DNA of 64,000 nucleotides from DTWD01 sp963662965 (GCA_963662965.1 OY759970.1:62001-126000), one strand, 5' to 3'. Counted from the stretch's first letter, positions 1 through 8,191 are shown. The notes: a model not told the origin generated them from the letters alone. Made by a program: numbers and translations.

Positions 1-271
1 CGTGCGTTTGGGGTTCTGGCAACAGCCGGGTACCAATGATGTAAGTCACGAAGGCCCAGGTAACCCATCCGATCAACGCGAACATGCCGCCGATAATGAA
101 CGAGGTAGGACCTCCAGCTCCCACGCCAATTGATCCGATCCCACCAGCGAGACTGGCCAGAAGCACGACTCCCGTAGCTTGTTTAGTGGCATAGGTGTCG
201 GCCTCCACTTCTTCATAGATATGCACGTCGAGCTTGGCCGCTCCGATCATCCGCTCTGTGAAGCTCGCCAG
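1..271 (-). CDS. YIP1-family-like membrane protein, N-terminal part
   Basis: The gene enters from the right and runs off the left window edge, so only about 90 codons are seen and there is no stop. AAGGAGG lies 6 nt before an in-frame CTG at 271; an in-frame ATG follows at 250 (MIGAAKLDV). The GTG overlapping the Shine-Dalgarno reads out of frame and stops after nine codons. The region after the start (EEVEADTYATKQA) followed by two hydrophobic segments, about residues 32-48 and 53-73, resembles the start of bacterial YIP1-domain membrane proteins. The function of these is not established. The CTG start is inferred from spacing only; 250 is the conservative start. Confidence 0.55.
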   Translation of the reverse strand, partial: MASFTERMIGAAKLDVHIYEEVEADTYATKQATGVVLLASLAGGIGSIGVGAGGPTSFIIGGMFALIGWVTWAFVTYIIGTRLLPEPQTH

Positions 272-502
272 TTCACACCTCCTTAGGCAAAGTCGTTTTC
301 GCCAAGACATAATAGCCCAGGCCGAAGATTAACCGACATCGACGACACGGTCGCATGCCTCTGGTCGGTCCCTAGTGGAACCCTGAGTCTGAGGGTTATT
401 CTCGACCCCTAAGGTGACAGAAAGAGACGGGTCGGAACACCCTGGGATAGCAAATCGTGGTAGTCCCCAACCGTTCTGACCTTTCCGATTGAAGAAATTA
501 CC

Positions 503-700
503 GTGGAGTGTCCAAAGTGTGGGCACTACCATGAAGACTGGTATTGGGCCTCGGTCAACCTCGACCTCGATTCTTTTGATGCCAAGCATCTCGAGAGTTG
601 CTCAACGGCCAAGTGCCCCCACTGTCAGCACAAAGTTGACCTCGACGTACTGGTAGTTGAAGACGGTGTTTTTGTGTTGGGTTCGTCGGAAGAGGAATAA
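503..700 (+). CDS. Small protein with two zinc-knuckle pairs
   Basis: A 65-residue protein with a GTG start. It has CPKCG at residues 3-7 and CPHC near residue 38, the spacing of a small treble-clef or zinc-ribbon fold that binds one zinc. No other domain is present and the C-terminus is acidic (SSEEE). No specific function is recognised. The opposite-strand reading frame here has no domain signature and was taken as a shadow. A 30-codon frame begins at 703 (GTG), just after the stop, but has no support of its own. Local GC is lower than in most of the window. Confidence 0.45.
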   Translation: MECPKCGHYHEDWYWASVNLDLDSFDAKHLESCSTAKCPHCQHKVDLDVLVVEDGVFVLGSSEEE

Positions 701-925
701 TAGTGGCGTCCCGAACAGTTCCAAATTGGAACCAGTTGCTCGGATGGCTCAAAGAGATGGATGCTCTTCGTAGCTCCGGAGAATACGTGGCGTAAGGCTT
801 CAATGTCCTCGTATGTCAGTCCACTAGACCTCTCCGTTCTTACTCCCTGTTGCTAGTGGAACCAGCCAACACTACCTTGTCGTCCGTTTGTTGTGTAGAT
901 TCTGGTCGAGGATGATCTCAACGGA

Positions 926-1538
926 ATGACCAAGGGTATTCGTTGCAAGCATTTTGTTGAACTCCAAAAAGCGTGTTCTCTGTGTCCCAATCTTGATAAT
1001 CCCTCCCGTTGTGAGCAAGGACAGTACGATTCAAACCATATTGGGCCATGGTCACGATGGCAGGGACACCTGAACGCGACACTCATGGTAGTCGGTCAGG
1101 ATTGGGGCGATACTTCTTACTTCGTTAATAACCGGGGTCGCGAAGCACGAGTCAACCCGACTAACGAGATGCCAAGATAATTATTAGGATCAATTGGTAT
1201 CGAGGTTGGATTGCCTTACGAAGCTCGCGAAGATCATTTAGTGTTCTTTACGAATGCCATTCTGTGTCTTAAAACAAAAAGAGGAATGCAGGGGAAGGTC
1301 GAGAAGGAGTGTTTTTCTAGTTGTGGTGAGACATTTCTCCGTCCGTTAATCGAACTGATTCAACCGCAGGTTGTCGTTTGTTTGGGAGAACGGGCATGGC
1401 GTAGTGGGCGAGGCGCGAGCCGACGTTGAGGGCCATGATTTACTAGACGCTGTCCATCCTTCATTCTTGGAATACAGCGAACAACAGCGCGACGATTCCC
1501 ATCAACTTGAGGCCAACGCCAACAGCATGCAGGCCTGA
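926..1538 (+). pseudogene. Uracil-DNA glycosylase family protein, nonsense and frameshift
   Basis: The N-terminal half (ATG 926) has a CxxxxxCxLC-type cysteine cluster and then LMVVGQDWGD, the glycine-rich motif of the UDG superfamily. An in-frame TAA at 1178-1180 interrupts it. The same frame continues as LLGSIGIEVGLPYEAR and later PLIELIQPQVVVCLGE, a typical UDG core. Near 1395-1400 the frame shifts by one base and reads on as GVVGEARADVEGHDLLDAVHPSF, which supplies the HPS motif expected near the C-terminus. Base-excision repair of uracil would be the ancestral role. With two lesions it is probably inactive. Its end overlaps the small opposite-strand membrane gene. Confidence 0.65.
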
Positions 1539-1619
1539 CATCTTCTTTCGATTACCGACGAAGCCCACGATCGCGCCAATCGCGGCACTAACGATCCCGG
1601 CGAACCAGAGGCTGCTCAT
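1461..1619 (-). CDS. Small two-helix membrane protein
   Basis: A 52-residue frame from ATG 1619 (MSSLWFAGIV) to TGA 1461. It has two hydrophobic segments, about residues 4-20 and 33-49, separated by a basic turn containing NRKK, consistent with a hairpin membrane protein. No family is recognised. It is convergent with the broken uracil-DNA glycosylase gene and overlaps its 3' end. The hydrophobic pattern and the positive turn make it more credible than a random short frame, but there is no second line of evidence. Confidence 0.4.
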   Translation of the reverse strand: MSSLWFAGIVSAAIGAIVGFVGNRKKMSGLHAVGVGLKLMGIVALLFAVFQE

Positions 1620-1749
1620 TGCCCATTCCTATTCAGATCCCAGCCGATTATATGCACCGGCCAGCCTGTTTCGGCCCCAATTGCGGGCGGCTGTGCAACG
1701 AGCGGTTAGGAGGGACGGGGAGGCCTAGCGCGGCCACAGGGCGGTGGCC

Positions 1750-2451
1750 TGAAACTGCTGCACGGCGGCCGCGGGTACGGCGCGACGGCCAGGAGGTCTC
1801 GCTGCCCACCGTCCGGGCGTTTACGGCGGCGGACCCACTCGACGCCCTCGACCTGGTGGCGCTGCTGATCGACGGGGTCCACGTCGGCGGCCACTGTATC
1901 GTCGTGGCGCTGGGCCTCGATAAAACAGGCGCCAAACACCCGCTGGGACTCTGGGCAGGGGCCACCGAGAACACGACCGTCTGTCAGGACCTGCTGGCCA
2001 ATCTGCAGAGCCGCGGGCTGCGGACCGACCGCAGTCTGCTCGTCATCCTCGATGGGGCGCCGGCGCTCCACGCGGCGATGACCCAGACCTTCGGCCCCGC
2101 GGCCCTGGTCCAACGATGCCAGGTGCATAAGCGGCGCAACGTGCTCAAGTATCTGCCCGAGAGCCAGCGGCCGTGGGTGAAGGCAATCCTCACGCGCGGA
2201 GCAGCTCCAGCGATCGCTGGTCACCACGAACGCCATCGAGAGCCTTCTCAGCCGGACGCGACATGTGAAGCGCAACGTGAAGCGCTGGCGCGGGGGCGCG
2301 ATGGTTCTACGCTGGGTCGGCGCCGGGGTGCGGAAGCGGCCCAAGGGTTTCGGCGAGTACAAGGGTGCAAGGACATGCCCGGCTGGTGACGACGCTCAGC
2401 GCCCGCGACGCTCAGCTGGGTCTCGGGGCTTCGTCGCAGATGGTTGCGTAA
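1750..2451 (+). pseudogene. IS256-family (Mutator) transposase relic
   Basis: Recognisable IS256-type sequence starts near 1760 (DGQEVSLPTVRAF) and includes the first catalytic region VALLIDGVHVGGH, GATENTTVCQDLL and LLVILDGAPALHAAM. At about 2200 the frame changes and roughly 100 residues are missing; the C-terminal signature VTTNAIESLLSRTRHVKRN with KRWRGGAMVLRWVGAG follows in another frame, and a third frame carries the end (LVTTLSARD) to TAA 2449. The N-terminal third is absent. The sequence after the stop (about 2460-2505) resembles the right end of such elements, but no left inverted repeat was found. This is a dead insertion-sequence fragment inside the accessory stretch. Confidence 0.75.
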
Positions 2452-2542
2452 TCGTGAACCGAGCCGCCGCTGAATTTCAACAGCGAACGGGGCACCCCTC
2501 CTGAACGATCAGGCTGGGTCATCGGCTGCCGGTCTGTAGGAG

Positions 2543-3820
2543 CTAGCAGGGCTTCTGAAGAACAACAATCCGGTTTGTGTTCGTGCCCTTCCGGTTATTG
2601 GAAACGCCCCAGCAGTTGGCGGTTTTGGTGAACACTTGCGAATTGATGACGATGGCTATGGGTTCCAGACCCGCCGCCTTGGCGCACGGAACAACGGCCT
2701 CTTCAAGCTTGATCTTGCCGCCTCTGACTTCGCCAACCTCAAAGGCGACGTGGCCGCCCGGCGTCAACACCCGAAATAGCTCCCGAAGGACCGCCGTCAT
2801 GGCAGACTGCCAATCTTCGAGTCGACGGGCCATGGTGATCTTCACGGAGTCAGGCTCGATTCCGCAAAACCAACACCGCAGCCAGTTGTCCGATGCGTAA
2901 TTAACGACATCAAGAAAGGGAGGCGAAGTCACTACAAGCTTGACAGACGATGACTCCAGTTCGGGTGTCCTGTGGGACGGGTGCGTTAGGATCTTCGCGC
3001 TTTTCGCCTTAGCCCCAAGCCGTAGCCGCACTACATCGTCGCAGTGTTTGAGCAAGGATCGGGTCTTCCTGAGGACTATCTTGCGGACGTCGCGTCGTCT
3101 CGGCACCTGCTCTCTTCGAGCATTGATCTTGCGCTGTGTTTCAACAGACACCGCTTGGTTAGGCGGCATGGTGTAAACGGAGAAGAACCCAGGGGAGTGT
3201 CCGGTAAGGCGGTTGACGGCCACCATCTCGATCCATTTATCAACGTCGTCGAGTGCACCATCCGCGCGACGTCGCCGAAAGTAGGATCGCAGGCCACAAA
3301 TATCCTGGAGTGTGTCCTGATGATAGAAAACCGTCAGGTCTGCAGGTGGTTCATCGTCGGCGACCAATTCGACGGTGTCCAGCCGCTCCTCGACCTGTCG
3401 AAGCGTAGGCGGCGACAAACGTGGCCGCGTCAGTACCCTACTGAGCGGATTGATGTCACAACCCGCAACTTCTCGATCTAGGAGGGCCGCTGCCACAATT
3501 GTCGTCCCGCGTCCCATGAACGGGTCATAGACGAGGTCGCCAGGACGGGTTAGACGCTCCACAAAGAAGTCGACCAACTGCGGTTTAAAACAAGCGCGGT
3601 AGGAGATTTCGTGAAGGCTATTGGCCGCCCGCTGCTTGCTCGTCCAGAACTCATTTGTGAACGTTTCGACATCAACGGTTTCGTCGTTCCACTTGGCCCC
3701 GGTGCCCTCAATCTGAGTCGGCCTCCCCTTCCAGGAGAAACTTTTGATCGCGTCTACAAACGATGTGGCGTCGTCTCCGAGTGACGCACTCTCAAGAAGT
3801 GAAGGCTGCGCGTAGCTCAT
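2543..3820 (-). CDS. Solitary N6-adenine/N4-cytosine DNA methyltransferase
   Basis: Transfers a methyl group from S-adenosylmethionine to an exocyclic amino group of DNA. From ATG 3820 the protein is 425 residues. AAGGAA lies just before this ATG; a TTG ten codons upstream is the longer alternative. The AdoMet motif DPFMGRGTT is at about residues 99-107 and the catalytic TSPPF at about 298-302. The roughly 200 residues between them should include target recognition. No restriction endonuclease gene is adjacent, so this is an orphan enzyme or one half of a lost restriction system. It lies in the lower-GC accessory stretch bounded by the tRNA fragment at 4662. Confidence 0.85.
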   Translation of the reverse strand: MSYAQPSLLESASLGDDATSFVDAIKSFSWKGRPTQIEGTGAKWNDETVDVETFTNEFWTSKQRAANSLHEISYRACFKPQLVDFFVERLTRPGDLVYDPFMGRGTTIVAAALLDREVAGCDINPLSRVLTRPRLSPPTLRQVEERLDTVELVADDEPPADLTVFYHQDTLQDICGLRSYFRRRRADGALDDVDKWIEMVAVNRLTGHSPGFFSVYTMPPNQAVSVETQRKINARREQVPRRRDVRKIVLRKTRSLLKHCDDVVRLRLGAKAKSAKILTHPSHRTPELESSSVKLVVTSPPFLDVVNYASDNWLRCWFCGIEPDSVKITMARRLEDWQSAMTAVLRELFRVLTPGGHVAFEVGEVRGGKIKLEEAVVPCAKAAGLEPIAIVINSQVFTKTANCWGVSNNRKGTNTNRIVVLQKPC

Positions 3821-3985
3821 TGCTTCCTTTTGACCGCTCGTCGTTAGCAAGACGGACCGACGACGACAGCACCGCCATCGTAGGTTCAGACCGCTCGATG
3901 GTCAACTCCGCCTTGTACCAGGACGCGCATGACTAGAGTCCGCAAGCCTTATGTAAGTCGTAGTCAGAACTGTTACAGTGAATAC

Positions 3986-4014
3986 TTTACATGTATAGGT
4001 TACTATTGTATTCT
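3986..4014 (+). promoter_or_regulatory. Sigma-70-like promoter for the RHH gene
   Basis: TTTACA (3986-3991), 17 nt, TATTCT (4009-4014) in an AT-rich pocket. The start codon at 4022 is only 7 nt after the -10, so the transcript would be leaderless. TTACATGT occurs twice (3987-3994 and 4018-4025), a plausible autoregulatory operator. Confidence 0.45.
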
Positions 4015-4021
4015 ATGTTAC

Positions 4022-4186
4022 ATGTCTGGAAAGTCGTCCCCGACTTTCAGCGCACTCAACATCCGACACTTCCCGCGCGATCTACTCCGGCGGTGCAAGG
4101 TCCGCGCGCTAGAAATGGATCTCTCTTTGCGCGAGCTAGTCATCGAGGCGTTGAGCCGGTATGTGAGCGGTGGCCGTAAGGGTTGA
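4022..4186 (+). CDS. Small ribbon-helix-helix-type DNA-binding protein
   Basis: 54 residues from ATG 4022. A short strand (FSALNIRHFP) is followed by DLLRRCKVRALEMDLSLRELVIEAL, the layout of Arc/CopG-type regulators in which a strand from each monomer enters the major groove. An upstream in-frame start at 3929 would add a Cys/Tyr-rich stretch coded by the promoter region and was rejected. No toxin gene is adjacent; the stop overlaps the start of the FtsB-like gene (TGATG), so the two are translationally coupled. It probably represses its own promoter (TTACATGT repeats). Family assignment is by pattern only. Confidence 0.6.
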   Translation: MSGKSSPTFSALNIRHFPRDLLRRCKVRALEMDLSLRELVIEALSRYVSGGRKG

Positions 4187-4572
4187 TGGCAAATAGTGAT
4201 CTGCAACCGGCGAAACAAGTCCCCACGGGTAACGAGCGCCACGATCATGCCGTGGGCATCGCTATCAAGAACCGACTCCGCCGTCAGCACCGCGCGCGAA
4301 GGGTCGTGCGCTATCTTGTTGGTCTACTTACTGCCATCCTCGTAGTCCATGCGCTTGTGGGTGATACCGGATTCATCTCTCTGATGCGTGCCCGCACGGA
4401 GAGTGCTAGGCTCACAGAACTGATACACGCACTTCAGAGTCAGAACGAGGAATTGCGAGAGACTGCGTCCGCCCTGAGGGACGACCCAATGGCGATAGAG
4501 AAAATCGCCAGAGGCGAACTTGGACTTCTCGCACCTGGCGAGCAGTTGGTCGTAATCGCAGAACCGAGGTAG
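4186..4572 (+). CDS. FtsB/DivIC-family septum formation initiator
   Basis: A 128-residue bitopic protein: a basic N-terminus (RRQHRARR), one transmembrane segment at about residues 42-62, a coiled coil (ESARLTELIHALQSQNEELR), then DPMAIEKIARGELGLLAPGE, the C-terminal signature of the FtsB/DivIC family. These proteins bridge FtsL and FtsQ in the divisome at mid-cell. The start is the ATG overlapping the stop of the RHH gene; a TTG one codon earlier is less likely. Coupling to a small DNA-binding regulator is unusual. It lies 90 nt before the tRNA-Thr fragment, so it is unclear whether it belongs to the accessory stretch or the core chromosome. Confidence 0.8.
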   Translation: MANSDLQPAKQVPTGNERHDHAVGIAIKNRLRRQHRARRVVRYLVGLLTAILVVHALVGDTGFISLMRARTESARLTELIHALQSQNEELRETASALRDDPMAIEKIARGELGLLAPGEQLVVIAEPR

Positions 4573-4661
4573 TCACCCCGCTGAGGTTCCTACCTCCTCT
4601 GATGTGTTTTGGCTGAAGAACCTCTTTCGTGTCATTGAGTCGCTTTCGCGTTAGCCAATGT

Positions 4662-4706
4662 TTCGTAATGAGCAGGTCAGCGGTTCGAGTCCGCTCGCCG
4701 GCTCCA
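4662..4706 (+). other. 3' half of tRNA-Thr(CGT), probable integration site
   Basis: From the anticodon loop TTCGTAA onward the sequence is a clean tRNA: 3' anticodon strand TGAGC, variable loop AGGTC, perfect T stem AGCGG/CCGCT around TTCGAGT, acceptor strand CGCCGGC, discriminator T and encoded CCA. The matching 5' half (acceptor GCCGGCG, D arm, GCTCA) is absent from the preceding 300 nt. A tRNA cut at the anticodon loop is what site-specific recombinases leave at the distal end of an island. The intact gene would then lie left of the window. Confidence 0.65.
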
Positions 4707-4724
4707 AGAATCCTTGCGTCGCCC

Positions 4725-5186
4725 TCACCGCGGAGGATCTGCGGTGTCTACACCAGGTCGCGCCAATTCGTAGGGGGCACCCGTGCCCGACGACCCGAGA
4801 AACATTCTGGTCCCGTCGGTGAACGTCATATCCCGGCCGTTCGCCCGATTCGTCCCATCCTTCGCCTGATACCCATCGACCAGGACCTCGGTTCCCGGCA
4901 GGAGCGAGTCCCTCGTGAAGCCGCGCCTGAACAGCACGTTCGGGGTGCCTGCTTCGAACCCCCAATTCTCGATCGTGCCGTCGTCCCGGTTCACGTCGAT
5001 GTGGATCCAGACGTGGGGATTGATCCATTCCACCTTCGTGACCGTGCCACTGAACTCGACCGGACGGTCCGCGTCGAATTCGGCCGCAAACGCATGATGC
5101 GCCGTCACGGGCACATCGGTTCTCGCCACGAACAGACAAATCCCGGCGACTGCACTCAAGACTCCGATAACTGATCTCGCTCTCAT
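4725..5186 (-). CDS. DUF6152-family secreted protein
   Basis: 153 residues with a signal peptide (MRARSVIGVLSAVAGICLFVA, cleavage near AHHAF). The mature part starts HHAFAAEFDADRPVEFSGTVTKVEWINPHVWIHI, the hallmark of DUF6152: a small beta-rich periplasmic or secreted domain with a conserved histidine pair and an NPHxW motif. Its biochemical role is unknown. It is the first of three consecutive minus-strand genes for exported proteins (to 7366), an arrangement frequent in Acidobacteriota. The three probably form one operon, transcribed from beyond 7366 toward this gene. Confidence 0.8.
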   Translation of the reverse strand: MRARSVIGVLSAVAGICLFVARTDVPVTAHHAFAAEFDADRPVEFSGTVTKVEWINPHVWIHIDVNRDDGTIENWGFEAGTPNVLFRRGFTRDSLLPGTEVLVDGYQAKDGTNRANGRDMTFTDGTRMFLGSSGTGAPYELARPGVDTADPPR

Positions 5187-5235
5187 CGGTTCTAGCCTCC
5201 CTACTCCTGTAACTGCCTCTCGGGTCGCGTGCTCG

Positions 5236-6213
5236 CTACCGTCGATACCACTCGTGGAGACGATCGCCTGGCGGAATCTTGCGCGTGATTTCCACGATCA
5301 TCGTCTCGCCTTCCCATCGCTTGACCAACTGCTCCCGGCGAAGCTGCCCGTACATGAACTCTTCGGCGAACTCGATGCAGGGATAATCCAGCACCGTCGC
5401 ACTCGGTTCCAGGCGGCGATAGAGCGGCATGGCGATCGTCCAGGGGTCGGTAAAGGTCTCTGGATCGGTAATCGTCACTTCGTACCAGATAGCGTCTGGC
5501 GTCATCGGCGAGAAGCGCTCGGTGAGCCGCGCCGCCGCACCATGGAAGTTCCCGGCGCGGTCGAGCCAGGTCTTGCCGTTGAACTCCGTCACGTCGACGA
5601 CCAGCGTGTCCCCTTCCCACCGTCCGACCGAGTGCCCCATGTAGGTGTAATCCGGAGGACCGGTGACGTCGTTCAGATGGATGACGCGCGCGGCATTCGA
5701 AAAGCCGAACGTCATGTGGATCTTGTCCGTGCCCTGAGCGATCTGAAAGGGATAGGGCATGTACATCGCGCGTGGAGTGCCCGGCAAGTAACACTTGAGC
5801 TCGGGATCGCGGTCGATCCAGTGCTCGGAGTTCTCCTGCTTGATCTGGAGCGCGTCCGGTCGGTACGGGATCCGACCGTCACCCCCCACGACGCCGATCG
5901 ACCCCGGCACGCCGGCCGCGGCGCCGAGCGCCAGCACCGGTGCCGCGGGCACCCGGGCGTATTCGTACGGGTAGACGCCCTCCTGCATCACCATGCCGGC
6001 ACGCGCTTCGTGGGCTTCCAGGTCCCAATGCGCCTCGTTGTTGGCCTGCCACACGCCGTTGAAGTTCGGCCTGCCGTCGGGGGTTTGTTCCGGACGGGGC
6101 GCTTGGCCCTGAGCTTGGCCGGTGGAACCGGTCACCGCAACCGAGATGACGGCGCCCACCGTGGCGGCGACAAGCGCCGTGACGACTATCGAGCCTCTGA
6201 ACCGGTTTCGCAT
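5236..6213 (-). CDS. Secreted protein of the GRWEGDTLVVD family
   Basis: 325 residues with an N-terminal signal or anchor (about residues 8-34). It carries DGRPNFNGVWQ near residue 50 and GRWEGDTLVVDVTEF near residue 197, a pattern typical of uncharacterised acidobacterial and proteobacterial exported proteins found beside DUF6152. AAGGAG lies 5 nt before ATG 6213; a second ATG at 6216 would leave only 2 nt. Function unknown; no catalytic motif is evident. It is homologous to the next gene and lies between it and the DUF6152 gene on the same strand, suggesting a shared envelope role. Confidence 0.75.
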   Translation of the reverse strand: MRNRFRGSIVVTALVAATVGAVISVAVTGSTGQAQGQAPRPEQTPDGRPNFNGVWQANNEAHWDLEAHEARAGMVMQEGVYPYEYARVPAAPVLALGAAAGVPGSIGVVGGDGRIPYRPDALQIKQENSEHWIDRDPELKCYLPGTPRAMYMPYPFQIAQGTDKIHMTFGFSNAARVIHLNDVTGPPDYTYMGHSVGRWEGDTLVVDVTEFNGKTWLDRAGNFHGAAARLTERFSPMTPDAIWYEVTITDPETFTDPWTIAMPLYRRLEPSATVLDYPCIEFAEEFMYGQLRREQLVKRWEGETMIVEITRKIPPGDRLHEWYRR

Positions 6214-6226
6214 CATCGCTCCTTGC

Positions 6227-7366
6227 TTACCGTACCAAGCCATTGACACACGTGGCGGTGTCCAGGGAGTAGGGGTTCGGGCCGCGCCCGTCGTCAAACG
6301 CGTCCTCATCCATACGCGCGCCGATGAGCAACGCCGGTAGGCCGTAGTTGCCTTCGTGACACCGCGGTTCGTAGTAGATCCGGTTCTGCTCGTCGCTCTG
6401 ACGCTTCAGTTCCTGCCGGATGGTCCACGGCGCCGTCCACACCGTCGAATCCTCGATCGTCATCTCGTATTCGAGCGTGTCCGCGTCGACGCGCGTGTAC
6501 CGTTCGACGAGCCGACGGTTCTCGCCCGAACCCCGGTAGGGGAACTTGGCCGAGAAGTTCGTAGTCTCGATCACAAGGGTCTCGCCCTCCCAGCGGCCCC
6601 GTGAGTCGCCGTGCCGCAGACGGACCTGACTCGGCGGATGATTGCCGCTCAGGTAGATGACGCGCTGGAACCCCTGGCCCTGCCCGGTGTCATAGCCCAT
6701 CGCGATCGAATCCTCGCCCTGCACGATCCGACGGAACCCATTGAAGTCGGGCGTGCGCCCCGACAGGCACCGATCGCCCAGACTCTGATCCTCCGGACCG
6801 TCGTGGCGGTTCATGCGGCCCGTGTTGTAAAAGGGAGCGATATCGAATCTGCGCGGCGACGGTGGTCCGTACTCCCCACCGGCGCAGCCCGGCGCATCGT
6901 TCTGGCAGGTCTCGGTGTTTCGCAGAAGCATGAGGCGCCACTCTTGCTGGGCTTCGTTCTGCCGCGCGGCCTCCGCCGTGAGGGCGGGAATCCTCCCGGT
7001 CGGCGGATCGACGACGAGCGACGTGCGTGGGCCCGCCGGCTTCGCTGACGTGTAGACGGCGTTGTAGGCCCCAGCCACGTCCCGTGCCGCACGCCCCGAG
7101 CGCTCGTTACGCCCCTGGTTGCCCATTCGGGCCTGGTCCCGGGCGGTTCGCTCTTCGGCGGTGGCAAACTCTCGATCGCCGAGATCGGCCGCCCGTTCGA
7201 ACGGCGTGGCGTACACATCGAGCCAGATGCCCTCCAGGTTCGGATGCCCCCACGCGGTGGCATCCGGAGTCTGGCCCTCCACCGGCACCGCGGTGAACTC
7301 CAGGAGCACCGCGACGCTTGCGATCACCGTGGCCACCCCGAGCGACTCGAGCAATCGTCGCCTCAT
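6227..7366 (-). CDS. Secreted protein of the GRWEGDTLVVD family, longer paralogue
   Basis: 379 residues. AGGAGG is 7 nt before ATG 7366; the ATG two codons upstream would be too close to it. A signal peptide (about residues 3-31, ending VEGQT) is followed by WGHPNLEGIWLDVYATPFERA, a charged linker, a Cys-containing loop (CQNDAPGCAGGEYG) and GRWEGETLVIETTNF, the signature shared with the downstream paralogue. The C-terminal part (YYEPRCHEGNYGL) is also typical of these proteins. The role is unknown; co-occurrence with DUF6152 suggests a jointly exported set. The 13-nt gap to the next gene supports co-transcription. Confidence 0.75.
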   Translation of the reverse strand: MRRRLLESLGVATVIASVAVLLEFTAVPVEGQTPDATAWGHPNLEGIWLDVYATPFERAADLGDREFATAEERTARDQARMGNQGRNERSGRAARDVAGAYNAVYTSAKPAGPRTSLVVDPPTGRIPALTAEAARQNEAQQEWRLMLLRNTETCQNDAPGCAGGEYGPPSPRRFDIAPFYNTGRMNRHDGPEDQSLGDRCLSGRTPDFNGFRRIVQGEDSIAMGYDTGQGQGFQRVIYLSGNHPPSQVRLRHGDSRGRWEGETLVIETTNFSAKFPYRGSGENRRLVERYTRVDADTLEYEMTIEDSTVWTAPWTIRQELKRQSDEQNRIYYEPRCHEGNYGLPALLIGARMDEDAFDDGRGPNPYSLDTATCVNGLVR

Positions 7367-7459
7367 CTCCATACCTCCTGCAGTTACCCACTCGCCTACG
7401 ATGGCACCCTTATACACCCGAGGGCCGCCAAGCGCACGTCGTGCCCAGGCCCAAGCGGC

Positions 7460-7741
7460 TCAACGCAGCTGAAATTGAACCGGGTGACTGGTGCTCTGGA
7501 CCCGGGTTTCCATATACGTGACCGCCTCCCCGTCAGCGGAGCTGAACCAGTGTGGCGTACCAGGCTGCAGAACCAAGATATCACCCTCGCTCACCTGTCG
7601 AGCTAACCCGTCCTTGATCCCGTTCTCGCTCCTGATGACATTGGGGTTGTTCGACTCGGCCAGCGGTAGCTCGAGGCAGCTGCCCGTCACGAGTGTTCCG
7701 CTTCCCTCCAAGATTCGGTAGATCTCGATGCTCAGGGGCAT
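7460..7741 (-). CDS. Cupin-fold protein lacking the first metal motif
   Basis: 93 residues. The second cupin motif is present (GDILVLQPGTPHWF), preceded by IYRILEGSGTLVTG, which normally follows the HxH part of motif 1. In relatives about 40 more N-terminal residues carry the HxH metal ligands; here the frame starts after them. A good Shine-Dalgarno (GGGAGG, 6 nt) precedes ATG 7741, so the short form is probably what is made. With one histidine left, metal-dependent catalysis is doubtful. It follows the SnoaL-like gene by 13 nt, in one operon with the flavin reductase. Confidence 0.65.
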   Translation of the reverse strand: MPLSIEIYRILEGSGTLVTGSCLELPLAESNNPNVIRSENGIKDGLARQVSEGDILVLQPGTPHWFSSADGEAVTYMETRVQSTSHPVQFQLR

Positions 7742-7754
7742 GAACGACCTCCCT

Positions 7755-8177
7755 CTATGCAGGCTTGACCTTTAACACTCCAAGCCGAATCAGTATCTCC
7801 GTGAAATCGAACATCCGCAGCTCGTGGCGAATCAGGCCATCCTCGAACTTCTGCACGAGGACGCCCTGAAACTCGAGCGTCTTCCCGGTTGCGGCGAGCC
7901 CGAGAAACTCCCCCCGGTGGGTGCCATGGGCATGGAACACGACCGTCGCGGCATCCTCGGACACCAGCACCTCGTCCAACGTGAACTCCATGTCGGGAAA
8001 GGAGACCAGCCACCGGCGGTAGGCTGTGTCAATCGCGGCGCGCCCCTGATGGCGACCCACACTCGGCGTCTCCACGGTGCCATCCGATACGTGGTCGTTG
8101 ACCAAGGCATCAACATCGCTTACCCGGTAGTGCGTGACGCGCGCGTCCACACATGCCCGAGTCTCGTCAGCGGTCAT
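7755..8177 (-). CDS. SnoaL-like/NTF2-fold ester cyclase family protein
   Basis: 140 residues with the NTF2-like alpha+beta cone pattern: an N-terminal helix region, the conserved WLVSFPDMEFTLDEVLVSEDAATVVF stretch, then THRGEFLGLAATGKTLEFQGVLVQKFEDGLIRHELRMFDF. This is characteristic of the SnoaL/polyketide-cyclase-like group, small enzymes or binding proteins for hydrophobic ligands. The substrate cannot be read from the sequence. It is co-directional with the flavin reductase upstream (14-nt gap) and the truncated cupin downstream, suggesting a small detoxification or aromatic-metabolism operon. Confidence 0.8.
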   Translation of the reverse strand: MTADETRACVDARVTHYRVSDVDALVNDHVSDGTVETPSVGRHQGRAAIDTAYRRWLVSFPDMEFTLDEVLVSEDAATVVFHAHGTHRGEFLGLAATGKTLEFQGVLVQKFEDGLIRHELRMFDFTEILIRLGVLKVKPA

Positions 8178-8191
8178 GGTCGGCTGCCTCT

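Noticed and set aside
3929..4021. Upstream extension of the RHH gene (85 residues)
   Set aside because: The added residues are translated promoter sequence with no RHH pattern.
4622..4706. A complete tRNA-Thr gene
   Set aside because: No 5' acceptor strand, D arm or 5' anticodon strand pairs with the 3' half.
6690..6941. Short antisense frames within the exported-protein genes
   Set aside because: No start signal, no domain, all explained by GC-rich third-position bias.
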